The notes under the pieces: model-generated
Database searches by the model: none
What the model saw: the letters and a program-made list of their open reading frames with translations, nothing else
Told to the model about the DNA's origin: nothing
DNA from: Burkholderiales bacterium
GTDB taxonomy: Bacteria; Pseudomonadota; Gammaproteobacteria; Burkholderiales; Casimicrobiaceae
Direction: 5' to 3'
DNA: 8,345 bases
NCBI GenBank assembly: GCA_025354075.1
Contig: JANXNO010000167.1
Span: forward strand, 1 to 8,345
Made by a program: the position numbers and the translations under genes
Shown: piece after piece, positions 1 to 6,600 of the stretch
Layout of the letters: every line of letters begins with the position of its first letter
Numbering within the stretch: the first letter of the stretch is position 1

Positions 1-134
1 CACATCCATACGAGAATGTGCGCTACGACCGTTGCTGCAACGAAGCCGAGCATGCTGGTCATAAAGACCCCATGAAACTCTTTAGCTTCACCTTCTGTCA
101 GGCCCGATAGCGACCCATTGCTTCTGTCTGCCAT
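1..134 (-). CDS. pufB: Light-harvesting 1 (LH1) beta polypeptide, 5' part, runs off the left edge
   Basis: PufB is the small single-helix beta subunit of the LH1 antenna ring around the reaction centre in the intracytoplasmic membrane; it binds bacteriochlorophyll a. The 44 complete codons read [20 protein letters not shown] and continue into a hydrophobic helix ending in HILVWM. The family's [11 protein letters not shown] cytoplasmic segment is visible. His39, in the A-H-I-L-V-W context, is the expected bacteriochlorophyll ligand, and His21 is the second conserved His. The missing end should carry the W-RPW tail; the split 45th codon begins TG, as Trp would require. The ATG at 134-132 has a good Shine-Dalgarno sequence. 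The gene follows bchZ after 154 nt on the same strand, as in puf operons, and pufA, pufL and pufM would be expected beyond the edge. Identity is seen in the sequence; downstream genes are inferred. Confidence 0.95.
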   Translation of the reverse strand, partial: MADRSNGSLSGLTEGEAKEFHGVFMTSMLGFVAATVVAHILVWM

Positions 135-141
135 GTTTAGC

Positions 142-147
142 ATCTCC
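142..147 (-). promoter_or_regulatory. Shine-Dalgarno of pufB
   Basis: The minus strand reads GGAGAT, 7 nt before the pufB ATG. This is a strong ribosome binding site, fitting a protein made in large amounts, and it fixes the start. Confidence 0.8.
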
Positions 148-165
148 AAAAAAGGCCTCTCGGCC
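148..165 (-). other. Short GC hairpin plus T6 next to the pufB ribosome binding site
   Basis: The minus strand reads GGCC-GAGA-GGCC followed by TTTTTT: a 4-bp GC stem (162-165 with 154-157), a GNRA-type loop and a U-tract at 153-148, ending right at the GGAG of pufB. It resembles a miniature intrinsic terminator, but the stem is short for efficient termination and it lies inside a leader that must be read through. A role in 5' stability or translation of the puf mRNA is an alternative. The function is not known from the sequence. Confidence 0.45.
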
Positions 166-198
166 AACACCGCGCGAACCCCACACGGCCGGGATTAA

Positions 199-230
199 CC
201 AGGCGACGCGATTGCAAATGCGTCGCTTGG
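199..230 (-). other. 11-bp stem-loop in the bchZ-pufB spacer
   Basis: Positions 199-209 (CCAGGCGACGC) pair with 220-230 (GCGTCGCTTGG), giving 11 pairs with one mismatch-tolerant G-T pair and a 10-nt loop. In the minus-strand RNA this is a stable GC-rich hairpin. The following minus-strand sequence (TTAATCCC) is not a clean U-tract, so a full Rho-independent terminator is doubtful. Partial termination, or a processing or stability element that sets bchZ versus puf mRNA levels, is the more likely reading by analogy with other puf leaders (inference). Confidence 0.55.
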
Positions 231-238
231 GAAAGGGG

Positions 239-258
239 TAACTGAATTACTTCAGCTA
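239..258 (-). other. 8-bp stem-loop just after bchZ
   Basis: In the minus-strand RNA, TAGCTGAA (258-251) pairs with TTCAGTTA (246-239) around a GTAA tetraloop, with one G-U pair among eight. It starts about 30 nt after the bchZ stop and is AT-rich, so it is weaker than the next hairpin. It could protect the bchZ 3' end or mark a processing site; no function can be assigned from the sequence alone. Confidence 0.4.
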
Positions 259-288
259 AATTATTTGTGTTCAGGCAGTTCATGCTTT

Positions 289-1743
289 TCATGCCAACGA
301 ACTTTCAAAGACCACGCGTTTAGCAGCGGCTACGCGCTCGGCAGTGACCACTTCAACGCCGGCCGCGCGAGCATTGCGTTCCGCCTGGTCACGCAAGCGT
401 TTGGCTGCGGAAATGCGCACCAGCACCGGCTGTGCGTCCACGAGTTCGTCGAGTGCAGACTTGGCCTCATCAAGCCAGAGCATTTCGCGATGACTCTTGG
501 CTGGTGTCGCTTCGACGCGATCCATTTCTGTAGCCAGTGGAATGATGTGGAACAGCGCATCAAACAGGGCGTTACATACTTCCTGAATTACATATGTTGC
601 ACCCGAGTAGCCCATGAACGGCGTACCGGTGTGACGGCGGATCACCGCGCCCGGGAACGATGCGGGGATATAGCAGCAGCGACCGCCCGCCTCTGCGGAA
701 TACATGCGCTCATTAAAGCTGCCAAAAAGAATCAACGGCGGCTTTTCCTTCACCAACTTGCGTACTGCGTCGTTATCAGTCTTGGCACCGGGTATGCGTG
801 GCACCGCGAAGTTGCACGGCAAACCCATTTCGTCTTCGAGGAAATGGCGAAGACCGCGCGTGTAGGTTTCGTTAGCAACGACCGCGAAGCTTGCGGTGCC
901 GAAGAAGTCTTGCGTCACTGAACGCCACAGATCCCAGATCGGTTTGATCGTGGTGTGCTTTTCGCGTTCGATGAACGGCTCTGGGTCAATGCCCAGCAAT
1001 TCGCCGAGACTGCGCAAAAATTTGGTGGTGCTATGCAAACCAATAGGTGCTTGCAAATAGGGACGCTCAAGCGTTTCGCAAAGCAGACGACCGAACTCGC
1101 GGTACATGCAAATGTTCACCTGCGCGTCGGCGAGGTTGCGCACATCAGCGAGATGTGTTCCGAGCGGGAAAACAAAATTAATTTCTGCGCCGATGCCTTC
1201 AACCAGACGGCGGATTTCAGCGAGATCGCTCGGCATATTGAACGTGCCGTAGCACGGGCCGATGATGTTCACCAATGGTTTCGATCCTGGTGGACGCTCT
1301 CGTGGCGGAGGAACTCCCCGCTTGTAGCCATACTCGGCAAATACCCACGACATCGCGCGGTTTGCGCATTGCCATTGATCTTCGTCAATCGTGCGTGGCA
1401 GAAAGCGCTGAATGTTGGTGCCTTGCGGTGTTACACCGCCGCCGATCATTTCAGCGATCGACCCCGTGACAACGACCGCCGGCATGTCAGGGTCGAGCAC
1501 TTTGTGCGCCTGCTTCATCGCGCCTTCGGTGCCTTCACGACCAAGATGTTCTTCAGCCAAGCCAGTAACCACAATGGGCAACTCGTGCGGCGGCAGACCG
1601 TCGGTGTAATGCAACACAGACGTTACCGGTAAGTTTTCGCAACCGACCGGGCCATCAATGATGACCTGCAAGCCTTTGACTGCGGTGAACACATATACCG
1701 CGCCCCAATAGCCACCCGCGCGGTCATGATCGAGAACTAACAC
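289..1743 (-). CDS. bchZ: Chlorophyllide a oxidoreductase subunit Z
   Basis: BchZ is one of the two nitrogenase-MoFe-like subunits of chlorophyllide a oxidoreductase, which reduces ring B of chlorophyllide a during bacteriochlorophyll a synthesis in the cytoplasm. The 484-residue product has the family start ([19 protein letters not shown]) and the conserved [12 protein letters not shown] segment, with Cys35 at the position that gives the fourth ligand of the BchY/BchZ [4Fe-4S] cluster. Further family stretches are [17 protein letters not shown] and [16 protein letters not shown]. The last ~50 residues ([17 protein letters not shown] region) look like the small C-terminal domain shared with protochlorophyllide reductase BchB. 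The GTG start at 1743-1741 is chosen because it matches the family N-terminus and has AGGAG 8 nt upstream. Its G is also the last base of the bchY TAG stop, so translation is probably coupled. An open frame continues upstream to 1842 but overlaps bchY and is unlike BchZ. Length is normal. Confidence 0.96.
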   Translation of the reverse strand: MLVLDHDRAGGYWGAVYVFTAVKGLQVIIDGPVGCENLPVTSVLHYTDGLPPHELPIVVTGLAEEHLGREGTEGAMKQAHKVLDPDMPAVVVTGSIAEMIGGGVTPQGTNIQRFLPRTIDEDQWQCANRAMSWVFAEYGYKRGVPPPRERPPGSKPLVNIIGPCYGTFNMPSDLAEIRRLVEGIGAEINFVFPLGTHLADVRNLADAQVNICMYREFGRLLCETLERPYLQAPIGLHSTTKFLRSLGELLGIDPEPFIEREKHTTIKPIWDLWRSVTQDFFGTASFAVVANETYTRGLRHFLEDEMGLPCNFAVPRIPGAKTDNDAVRKLVKEKPPLILFGSFNERMYSAEAGGRCCYIPASFPGAVIRRHTGTPFMGYSGATYVIQEVCNALFDALFHIIPLATEMDRVEATPAKSHREMLWLDEAKSALDELVDAQPVLVRISAAKRLRDQAERNARAAGVEVVTAERVAAAKRVVFESSLA

Positions 1744-3290
1744 TAGATCATCTCCTGCGCTTTGAGCTGCTTGGCGATTTTGATCACCTGGCGCTTGTAG
1801 TGCTCGCGGAATTCGGGGCGATCCTTTGGTACTTCTTCCCATACCCCGGCGGTATGCCCCTCACCGACGCCTTTGAAAAAAGCTTCCATTTCGACGAAGC
1901 GCGATTTGTTAGCGAGCGCTGCATTAATCACCTGCGCTAACGAGCCCGCCCCAGCAGGCCCCATCAAGGGTCGCGCCGAAATCAGGTTAGTAAAGTAAAG
2001 CGACGGAATGGTTGCCTGCTTCGCTGCCTGAACGACAGGTGTGGTGCCAATTGCAAGGTCTGGCTGGAATTCGCGCATCGCGGCGAGGTCTTGCTCAAGC
2101 GACGCTCGGAACTGCACATGCACTTTTTTGCTCGCAAGCCACTCTCGATCAACTTCGTTCCACGCTGTTTTCGGACAAGCCGTGCCGACGTAGCGAACAT
2201 CCGCACCGCTTTCGATCAGCAAACGTGCGACGAGTAACTCTGACCCCTCGTAGCCCGACAACGTAATGCGACCTTTGATTGGCATCTTTGCCAGCGCGCC
2301 TTTGATCGCTGGCAAAACGCGATTCTTTGCCGCATCAATTTTTTCTTGCGGCGTGTTGGTCGCATCGCCAATGGCTTGCAACCAGGCTTCCGTGCCTTCA
2401 TAACCCACAGGCGCGGATCCGACAACACGACGACCCGCAGCTTCAAATTCACGCACGCTAGCGATGTAGAACGGATGCAGCGCGGCGACGACCGAGCAAT
2501 CAAGCGCAGCGTAAAGTTCACGCCATTCACGGGTCGGCACAACCGGGCCAGCAGCAAGCCCCATGGGGTCAAGCATCATGCCGATACCTACCGGGTCAGC
2601 CGGGAAAATTTCACCGAGCAAAGCGACGGTAGGCTTTTGCGAACGTCCGCCTTTGGGTGCGAGCACCGGGCCGGCTTCGGCTTCGGCGCGTGCGTACTTG
2701 AGCATTGCCCCGGCCAACACATCCTTCGCCTCAGCATGCGTCGGCACACCAAATCCGGGAACGTCAATACCGATAATACGCACGCCGTTGATCTCTTTGG
2801 GCAACAGTTGCAGAGGCACGCCAGACGCAGTTGGCACGCATAGATTGATCAACACAATCGCGTCGTATTTTTCAGGGTCAGCGAGCTTGAACGTTGCCTC
2901 GCGAATGTCCTCGAACAGTTTGCCTGTGACCAGGCTTTCCGAGTTAAACGGAACGTAGCCAACCGTGCGCCGTGCGCCGTAAAAGTGTGACGTGAAGGTC
3001 AGGCCGTACACACAGCAGGCAGACCCGGAAAGGACAGTCGCAGTGCGACGCATCCGCAATCCGACGCGCAGGCTGCCAAACGCTGGACACATCGACTGCG
3101 GCTGATCATGCGGACCTGCCTCGGCTTTCAACGGATAATCTTTTGCGTACTGCGTGAGCACTTCAGATTTGCCCGCAGCTTTAGCGGCAACAATCATTTG
3201 CTCCTTGCCCGAATGACAACCCAAGCCATCAGCGTTCAGCGCCGCAGGCACTGGCACTTCGACTTTGGGGATTTCTACAACTGCAGTCAT
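1743..3290 (-). CDS. bchY: Chlorophyllide a oxidoreductase subunit Y
   Basis: BchY pairs with BchZ as the catalytic heterotetramer of chlorophyllide a oxidoreductase, which accepts electrons from BchX and reduces the C7-C8 bond of the chlorin ring. From the chosen ATG the protein has 515 residues. The conserved Cys of the [18 protein letters not shown] and INLCVPTA segments are Cys68, Cys93 and Cys151. Their spacing of 25 and 58 residues equals that of the cluster ligands known in the family (about 62, 87 and 145, from memory). Other family stretches include [11 protein letters not shown] and [19 protein letters not shown]. The ATG at 3290-3288 lies 11 nt after the bchX stop, with no evident Shine-Dalgarno, so coupling to bchX translation is likely. 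The frame is open up to an ATG at 3359 inside bchX, but that extension (MRKNRFNQGF...) is Arg-rich and does not resemble the family. The stop overlaps the bchZ start by one base. Confidence 0.96.
   Translation of the reverse strand: MTAVVEIPKVEVPVPAALNADGLGCHSGKEQMIVAAKAAGKSEVLTQYAKDYPLKAEAGPHDQPQSMCPAFGSLRVGLRMRRTATVLSGSACCVYGLTFTSHFYGARRTVGYVPFNSESLVTGKLFEDIREATFKLADPEKYDAIVLINLCVPTASGVPLQLLPKEINGVRIIGIDVPGFGVPTHAEAKDVLAGAMLKYARAEAEAGPVLAPKGGRSQKPTVALLGEIFPADPVGIGMMLDPMGLAAGPVVPTREWRELYAALDCSVVAALHPFYIASVREFEAAGRRVVGSAPVGYEGTEAWLQAIGDATNTPQEKIDAAKNRVLPAIKGALAKMPIKGRITLSGYEGSELLVARLLIESGADVRYVGTACPKTAWNEVDREWLASKKVHVQFRASLEQDLAAMREFQPDLAIGTTPVVQAAKQATIPSLYFTNLISARPLMGPAGAGSLAQVINAALANKSRFVEMEAFFKGVGEGHTAGVWEEVPKDRPEFREHYKRQVIKIAKQLKAQEMI
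1752..1756 (-). promoter_or_regulatory. Shine-Dalgarno deciding the GTG start of bchZ
   Basis: The minus strand reads AGGAG inside the last bchY codons, 8 nt before the GTG. Together with the family N-terminus this settles the start against the longer open frame. Confidence 0.75.
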
Positions 3291-3301
3291 TGGGATACTG
3301 G

Positions 3302-4330
3302 TCAAACCGCGTCGTAAACGACTTCGAGAGAAGCCTTGGTTAAATCGGTTTTTCCGCACATATCGAACTGCGTGGCCGGTTGCAACACCACGTTGCGTCC
3401 TGTCAATTCACTGGAGAAGAGACCGAGCAGTTGATCTTGCGTCAGTGGATTTGGGCGCACCGGTGGTGCCAATCCGACTGCTTCTGCGAGACTCGCGAAC
3501 AGCGCGCCCCACTGTGATTCCGGTGTACCGATAATTTCGTAGTTGGCGCTCTTTTTGCGAATGTCGTCGTCCGCGGGGATCGCCGCCAAAACCGGAATTC
3601 CAGCTTTCGCAGCGAACGCTTGCGCCTCACCCGTGTGATCGTCCTTGTTGATCACCATGCCTGCAACTCCGACGTTGCCGCCGAGCTTCCTGAAGTATTC
3701 AACTGCTGAGCAAACGTTGTTCGCTACGTACAGAGATTGCAGATCGTTCGATCCAACGACGATCACTTTTTGGCACATGTCGCGAGCAATTGGCAGACCG
3801 AAACCGCCGCACACCACATCGCCCAAAAAGTCGAGCAGCACGTAGTCAAAGCCCCATTCGTGAAAGCCCAGTTTTTCGAGCAACTCAAAGCCATGGATGA
3901 TGCCGCGACCGCCGCAACCGCGACCCACTTCAGGGCCACCCAACTCCATTGCAAACACGCCATCGCGCTTGAAGCAAACGTCGCCGATAGCAACCGGTTC
4001 GCCGGCGAGTTTTTTCTTTGCCGATGTTTCAATGATTGTCGGACATGCGCGACCACCAAACAACAACGACGTAGTGTCGCTTTTTGGGTCGCAACCGATG
4101 AGCAAAACCTTCTTGCCCTGCTGCGCCATCATGTACGACAGATTGGCCAGCGTGAAGCTTTTGCCAATCCCACCTTTGCCATAAATTGCGATGATCTGAG
4201 TTTCTTTGGTCACCGCAGTCGTCGCGACGTGGTCGGGCTCGACCGCCGCTTCCTCACGCAACGCTTGCTTCATGAACTTCAGCGGCGACGAGGCGGGCAG
4301 CACATGGTCTTGGGTGGCAGTTTGACTCAT
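3302..4330 (-). CDS. bchX: Chlorophyllide a oxidoreductase iron protein (subunit X)
   Basis: BchX is the NifH/BchL-like ATP-dependent reductase that passes electrons to the BchY/BchZ complex. The homodimer bridges one [4Fe-4S] cluster. In the 342 residues, an N-terminal extension of about 45 residues is followed by the P-loop GKGGIGKS (51-58). Next come the DPKSDTT switch (81-87), Cys139 in GRGCGGRG and Cys174 in DFLGDVVCGG, 35 residues apart as the NifH cluster ligands are. VVCGGFGLPIA and VVGSNDLQSLYVANN are typical of the family, and the CFKRDGVFAMELGGPE stretch separates it from BchL and NifH. The ATG at 4330 overlaps the bchC stop as ATGA, with GGAG 9 nt upstream (4343-4340), so translational coupling is expected. 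Length is normal; identification is secure. Confidence 0.97.
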   Translation of the reverse strand: MSQTATQDHVLPASSPLKFMKQALREEAAVEPDHVATTAVTKETQIIAIYGKGGIGKSFTLANLSYMMAQQGKKVLLIGCDPKSDTTSLLFGGRACPTIIETSAKKKLAGEPVAIGDVCFKRDGVFAMELGGPEVGRGCGGRGIIHGFELLEKLGFHEWGFDYVLLDFLGDVVCGGFGLPIARDMCQKVIVVGSNDLQSLYVANNVCSAVEYFRKLGGNVGVAGMVINKDDHTGEAQAFAAKAGIPVLAAIPADDDIRKKSANYEIIGTPESQWGALFASLAEAVGLAPPVRPNPLTQDQLLGLFSSELTGRNVVLQPATQFDMCGKTDLTKASLEVVYDAV

Positions 4331-5283
4331 GCGTGAGCGCTCCAGTTGAGAATCATTTTTAAGCAGCTTGCATCGGTAAATGCGGTGTTGTAGGACGCCG
4401 AAACTGCGTCACTGGTGATCGCATCGCAGCGGTGTGTGATGAGTCCGTCCAGCGAAAGGCGACCCGATTCGGCCATCGCTTTCGTAGCTGTCAAATCGCT
4501 TGGCTGCCACTGGGCAGCGATACGAATTCGTGCCTCACGCATAAAAGCTTGTGCAAAGGCGAAACTGATCGAGCCTTCGTAGAACCCTGCGAGAACAACT
4601 TCGCCGCCAGGCGCAAGTCGTGCGATCAACGTGTCAATCAAACGGGCATCGCCACTGACATCACAAATCGAGTGATAACGACGCGAAGGATCGTCTTCGG
4701 ATGGATCAATGACCGAATAGCCCTCAGCACCTTGCCTACGCGCTGCGTTGGTTTCCCAAACGGTAGGTTTGCCACCCGCTGCGACCGCGAGGCGCGCAAC
4801 CAGACGACCGAGCACCCCGTGACCAATGATCAGATCAGGCTGCGGAGTCGCGCCTGGCGCGACGTGATACGCCGTGGCTGCAAGCGCAAGCAACACGCCG
4901 CGATCAGCGAGCGATTCATCAATCTTCATGGCGCGGCTGGATGGCAGGATGACTTTAGAGGCGCTGCCGCCAAACAGTCCTTTGACTTCGCCGTAGCACT
5001 TGGCACCCGGCACGAACACAAAGTCACCGACGCGTGCGCGGGCATCACTACCTGCAGCCACCACGCGGCCTACGGATTCATAACCGGGAACCAGCGGATA
5101 ACCCATGCCGGGAAACTGCGGCATGCGGCCAGTCCACAACAGACGCTCGGTGCCGGTGCTGATGCCGCTGTGGGCAACCTCGACCAGCACGTCTTGATTA
5201 GTCATAGGCGTCAGCTCCAACTCGGTCAGCGAAAGCTGCCCGGGGCTCTGAAAAACTACCGCCACGCTGTCCAGACTATGCAA
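4327..5283 (-). CDS. bchC: Bacteriochlorophyllide dehydrogenase (3-hydroxyethyl to 3-acetyl)
   Basis: BchC is an NAD-dependent enzyme of the medium-chain dehydrogenase fold. It oxidises the C3 1-hydroxyethyl group of 3-hydroxyethyl bacteriochlorophyllide a to acetyl, following the BchXYZ reduction in the pathway. The 318-residue product shows the family segment HSGISTGTERLLWTGRMPQF (38-57) followed by PGMGYPLVPGYESVGRV, then the Rossmann turn GHGVLGR (154-160) and LAPGGEVVLAGFY near 223-235. The catalytic-zinc Cys/His set of alcohol dehydrogenases is not obvious, as expected for BchC. No ATG fits the N-terminus. The TTG at 5283-5281 is preferred because AGGTGGAG lies 7 nt upstream and because it gives the right length before the QSPGQLSLTELELTP stretch. 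The gene has its own promoter with two PpsR-type operators, 157 nt after crtF, and overlaps bchX by 4 nt. Confidence 0.95.
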   Translation of the reverse strand: MHSLDSVAVVFQSPGQLSLTELELTPMTNQDVLVEVAHSGISTGTERLLWTGRMPQFPGMGYPLVPGYESVGRVVAAGSDARARVGDFVFVPGAKCYGEVKGLFGGSASKVILPSSRAMKIDESLADRGVLLALAATAYHVAPGATPQPDLIIGHGVLGRLVARLAVAAGGKPTVWETNAARRQGAEGYSVIDPSEDDPSRRYHSICDVSGDARLIDTLIARLAPGGEVVLAGFYEGSISFAFAQAFMREARIRIAAQWQPSDLTATKAMAESGRLSLDGLITHRCDAITSDAVSASYNTAFTDASCLKMILNWSAHA

Positions 5284-5290
5284 CTTGTTT

Positions 5291-5298
5291 CTCCACCT
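5291..5298 (-). promoter_or_regulatory. Shine-Dalgarno deciding the TTG start of bchC
   Basis: The minus strand reads AGGTGGAG, 7 nt before the TTG. It is the strongest ribosome binding site near the bchC 5' end and supports a non-ATG start. Confidence 0.7.
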
Positions 5299-5360
5299 TC
5301 GCTGCTGGTTTCACCTCGGAACCCAACGGCTTGTGAGCGATGGAATCTTTGAGGCATGAA

Positions 5361-5378
5361 TGTCATTCTATGGAGACA
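5361..5378. promoter_or_regulatory. PpsR/CrtJ-type operator over the bchC -10
   Basis: TGTCATTCTATGGAGACA is an exact TGT-N12-ACA palindrome, the consensus of the PpsR/CrtJ repressor of purple-bacterial photosynthesis genes. It covers the predicted bchC -10 hexamer (5365-5370), so binding would block RNA polymerase. It lies 8 bp from the next operator, the spacing known for cooperative CrtJ binding at bchC in Rhodobacter capsulatus. The site is seen; binding is inferred. Confidence 0.85.
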
Positions 5379-5392
5379 CTTTAGAGTGTCAA
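5365..5392 (-). promoter_or_regulatory. Sigma70-type promoter of the bchCXYZ(-puf) operon
   Basis: On the minus strand, TTGACA (5392-5387, perfect -35) is followed after 16 bp by TAGAAT (5370-5365, one mismatch to TATAAT). This predicts a start near 5358 and a leader of about 75 nt before the bchC TTG. Both hexamers lie inside PpsR-type operators. Read-through from crtEF is also likely, since no terminator is seen between crtF and bchC. Confidence 0.75.
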
Positions 5393-5404
5393 GTGTTATT
5401 TACA
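5387..5404. promoter_or_regulatory. PpsR/CrtJ-type operator over the bchC -35
   Basis: TGTCAAGTGTTATTTACA is a second exact TGT-N12-ACA palindrome. Its left half (TGTCAA) is the complement of the predicted bchC -35 TTGACA. With the 5361-5378 site it forms the two-site arrangement expected for aerobic repression. Confidence 0.85.
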
Positions 5405-5440
5405 CTTATTTCTAACTTTCGTCATTGCGCTGCAACGTAG

Positions 5441-6559
5441 TCATGACAACTTGTTTGCAATCACCACGCTGGTTTGTAATGGCATGCGCGTCGGCAGCTG
5501 CCGAATGTCGCCAAATCCTGCGTCTGCGAGCAGCACCGACATTTGTTTGAGCGTGCGCGCTTTGCCGCGTCCCATCGCCAAAAAATAGAGTCCGAAATAA
5601 GCATCGCCGACCGGTTCTGCGCCCGGCGTATCCGCCATCGGCTCGGCAATTAGCAGCATGCCGCCTAAGGGCAGCGCCGTCGCAATATTGCGCAGCAGGC
5701 CCACGATGCGTGCATCGTCATGGTCATGCATCACGCGCACCAAAGTGACGATGTCGGCACCCTGAGGCAGTGGAACATTGAAAAAGTCGCCGGACTCGGT
5801 GCGGCTCCGCAACCCCAGACCGCGCTCCTCCAGTCGAACCCTGGCGCGGGCCGCAACCGGCGGCAAGTCAAACAGCATGAGCTCAAGGGCCGGGTAGCGC
5901 GCGGCAACAGTGGCAATGAACTCACCTTCGCCACCGCCAACATCGAGTAGGAGCCGGTGTTTGTCGAAACGATAAGCGGCCAGCACTTCATCCGCGATCA
6001 GCGTTTGTGTCGACGTCATAAGGGCGCTGTAAGTGCCTGCCTGCTCCGAGGCCCCTGGTACTGCGGCGGCGGGGCTGTCGGTGACGGCGTAAGGCCAATA
6101 GTCCGCCATTCGGGTGCGCCCGACTTCTCCCCTCAGCAACGCGACCGGATCGGCGAGATCGGTGTAGAGCAGCGCGTGATGCAGCACCAGATTGCGCAAT
6201 CCAACGTTACCCACCATTGGCGCACCCAGTGCGCCAAGGCCAATCAACCCGCCACCGCGACGCTCCAGCAAGCGCAGCGACACGGCGGCAGCGATGAGTT
6301 TTTCACAGGCATCTTGCGTGAGATTAGTAGCGGCGGCAAGCGCTCCTATCGACGGCGGTTGCTTCGCTACTCTCTCGAAGATATCAAGCCGAACACATGC
6401 GTACAGCACTTGCGAATAGACAAACCCGGCCACGACATCGAACACAGCGCGGGCCCGTCGGCGGGCGATCCAGCGCACGCCAGGAACGCTTGATGCCCAG
6501 CGTCGAAATGCCGGGCTGGTGAGCCAGCGATCACGTACGCTGCGCCACCGATCAATCAT
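5441..6559 (-). CDS. crtF: Hydroxyneurosporene/rhodopin-type carotenoid O-methyltransferase
   Basis: CrtF methylates the C1 hydroxyl of acyclic carotenoids with S-adenosylmethionine, giving the methoxy groups of spheroidene and spirilloxanthin. The 372-residue protein has an N-terminal dimerisation/winged-helix part (about 35-110, with FDVVAGFVYSQVLYACVRLDIFE) and a Rossmann methyltransferase part with the SAM motif DVGGGEGEF (206-214). The acidic end of the next strand is in MLFDLPPV (228-235). MHDHDD (277-282) contains the likely catalytic His, and LLIAEPMADTPGAEP starts at 302. This matches the plant-type O-methyltransferase family and the CrtF length. The ATG at 6559 lies 41 nt after the crtE stop; no clear Shine-Dalgarno precedes it, and no better in-frame start exists in the gap. 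No terminator separates it from crtE, so the two are probably co-transcribed. Exact carotenoid substrate cannot be read from the sequence. Confidence 0.92.
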   Translation of the reverse strand: MIDRWRSVRDRWLTSPAFRRWASSVPGVRWIARRRARAVFDVVAGFVYSQVLYACVRLDIFERVAKQPPSIGALAAATNLTQDACEKLIAAAVSLRLLERRGGGLIGLGALGAPMVGNVGLRNLVLHHALLYTDLADPVALLRGEVGRTRMADYWPYAVTDSPAAAVPGASEQAGTYSALMTSTQTLIADEVLAAYRFDKHRLLLDVGGGEGEFIATVAARYPALELMLFDLPPVAARARVRLEERGLGLRSRTESGDFFNVPLPQGADIVTLVRVMHDHDDARIVGLLRNIATALPLGGMLLIAEPMADTPGAEPVGDAYFGLYFLAMGRGKARTLKQMSVLLADAGFGDIRQLPTRMPLQTSVVIANKLS

Positions 6560-6600
6560 GGGCTGTTGTGCCCGTGGTTGGCCTGCAACGAATGAGCGAA

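Noticed and set aside
199..230. Strong Rho-independent terminator between bchZ and pufB
   Set aside because: The stem is good but no clean U-tract follows on the minus strand, and puf genes are normally read through from bch genes; it is kept as a stem-loop of unknown role.
265..1632. Long plus-strand open frames (265-921 and 955-1632) opposite bchZ
   Set aside because: They are antisense to a gene with clear BchZ motifs, lack ribosome sites and family resemblance, and are Cys/His/Arg-rich as expected of shadow frames in GC-rich DNA.
1744..1842. N-terminal extension of bchZ to an upstream start
   Set aside because: It overlaps the bchY 3' end, encodes a stretch unlike BchZ, and the GTG with AGGAG at the right spacing gives the family N-terminus.
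3291..3359. N-terminal extension of bchY to the ATG at 3359
   Set aside because: It lies largely inside the bchX 3' end, is Arg-rich and does not resemble BchY; the ATG at 3290 just after the bchX stop is more plausible despite its weak ribosome site.
4432..5352. 306-codon plus-strand open frame opposite bchC
   Set aside because: It is fully antisense to bchC, its composition is unlike a real protein, and it crosses the bchC start region without a recognisable domain.
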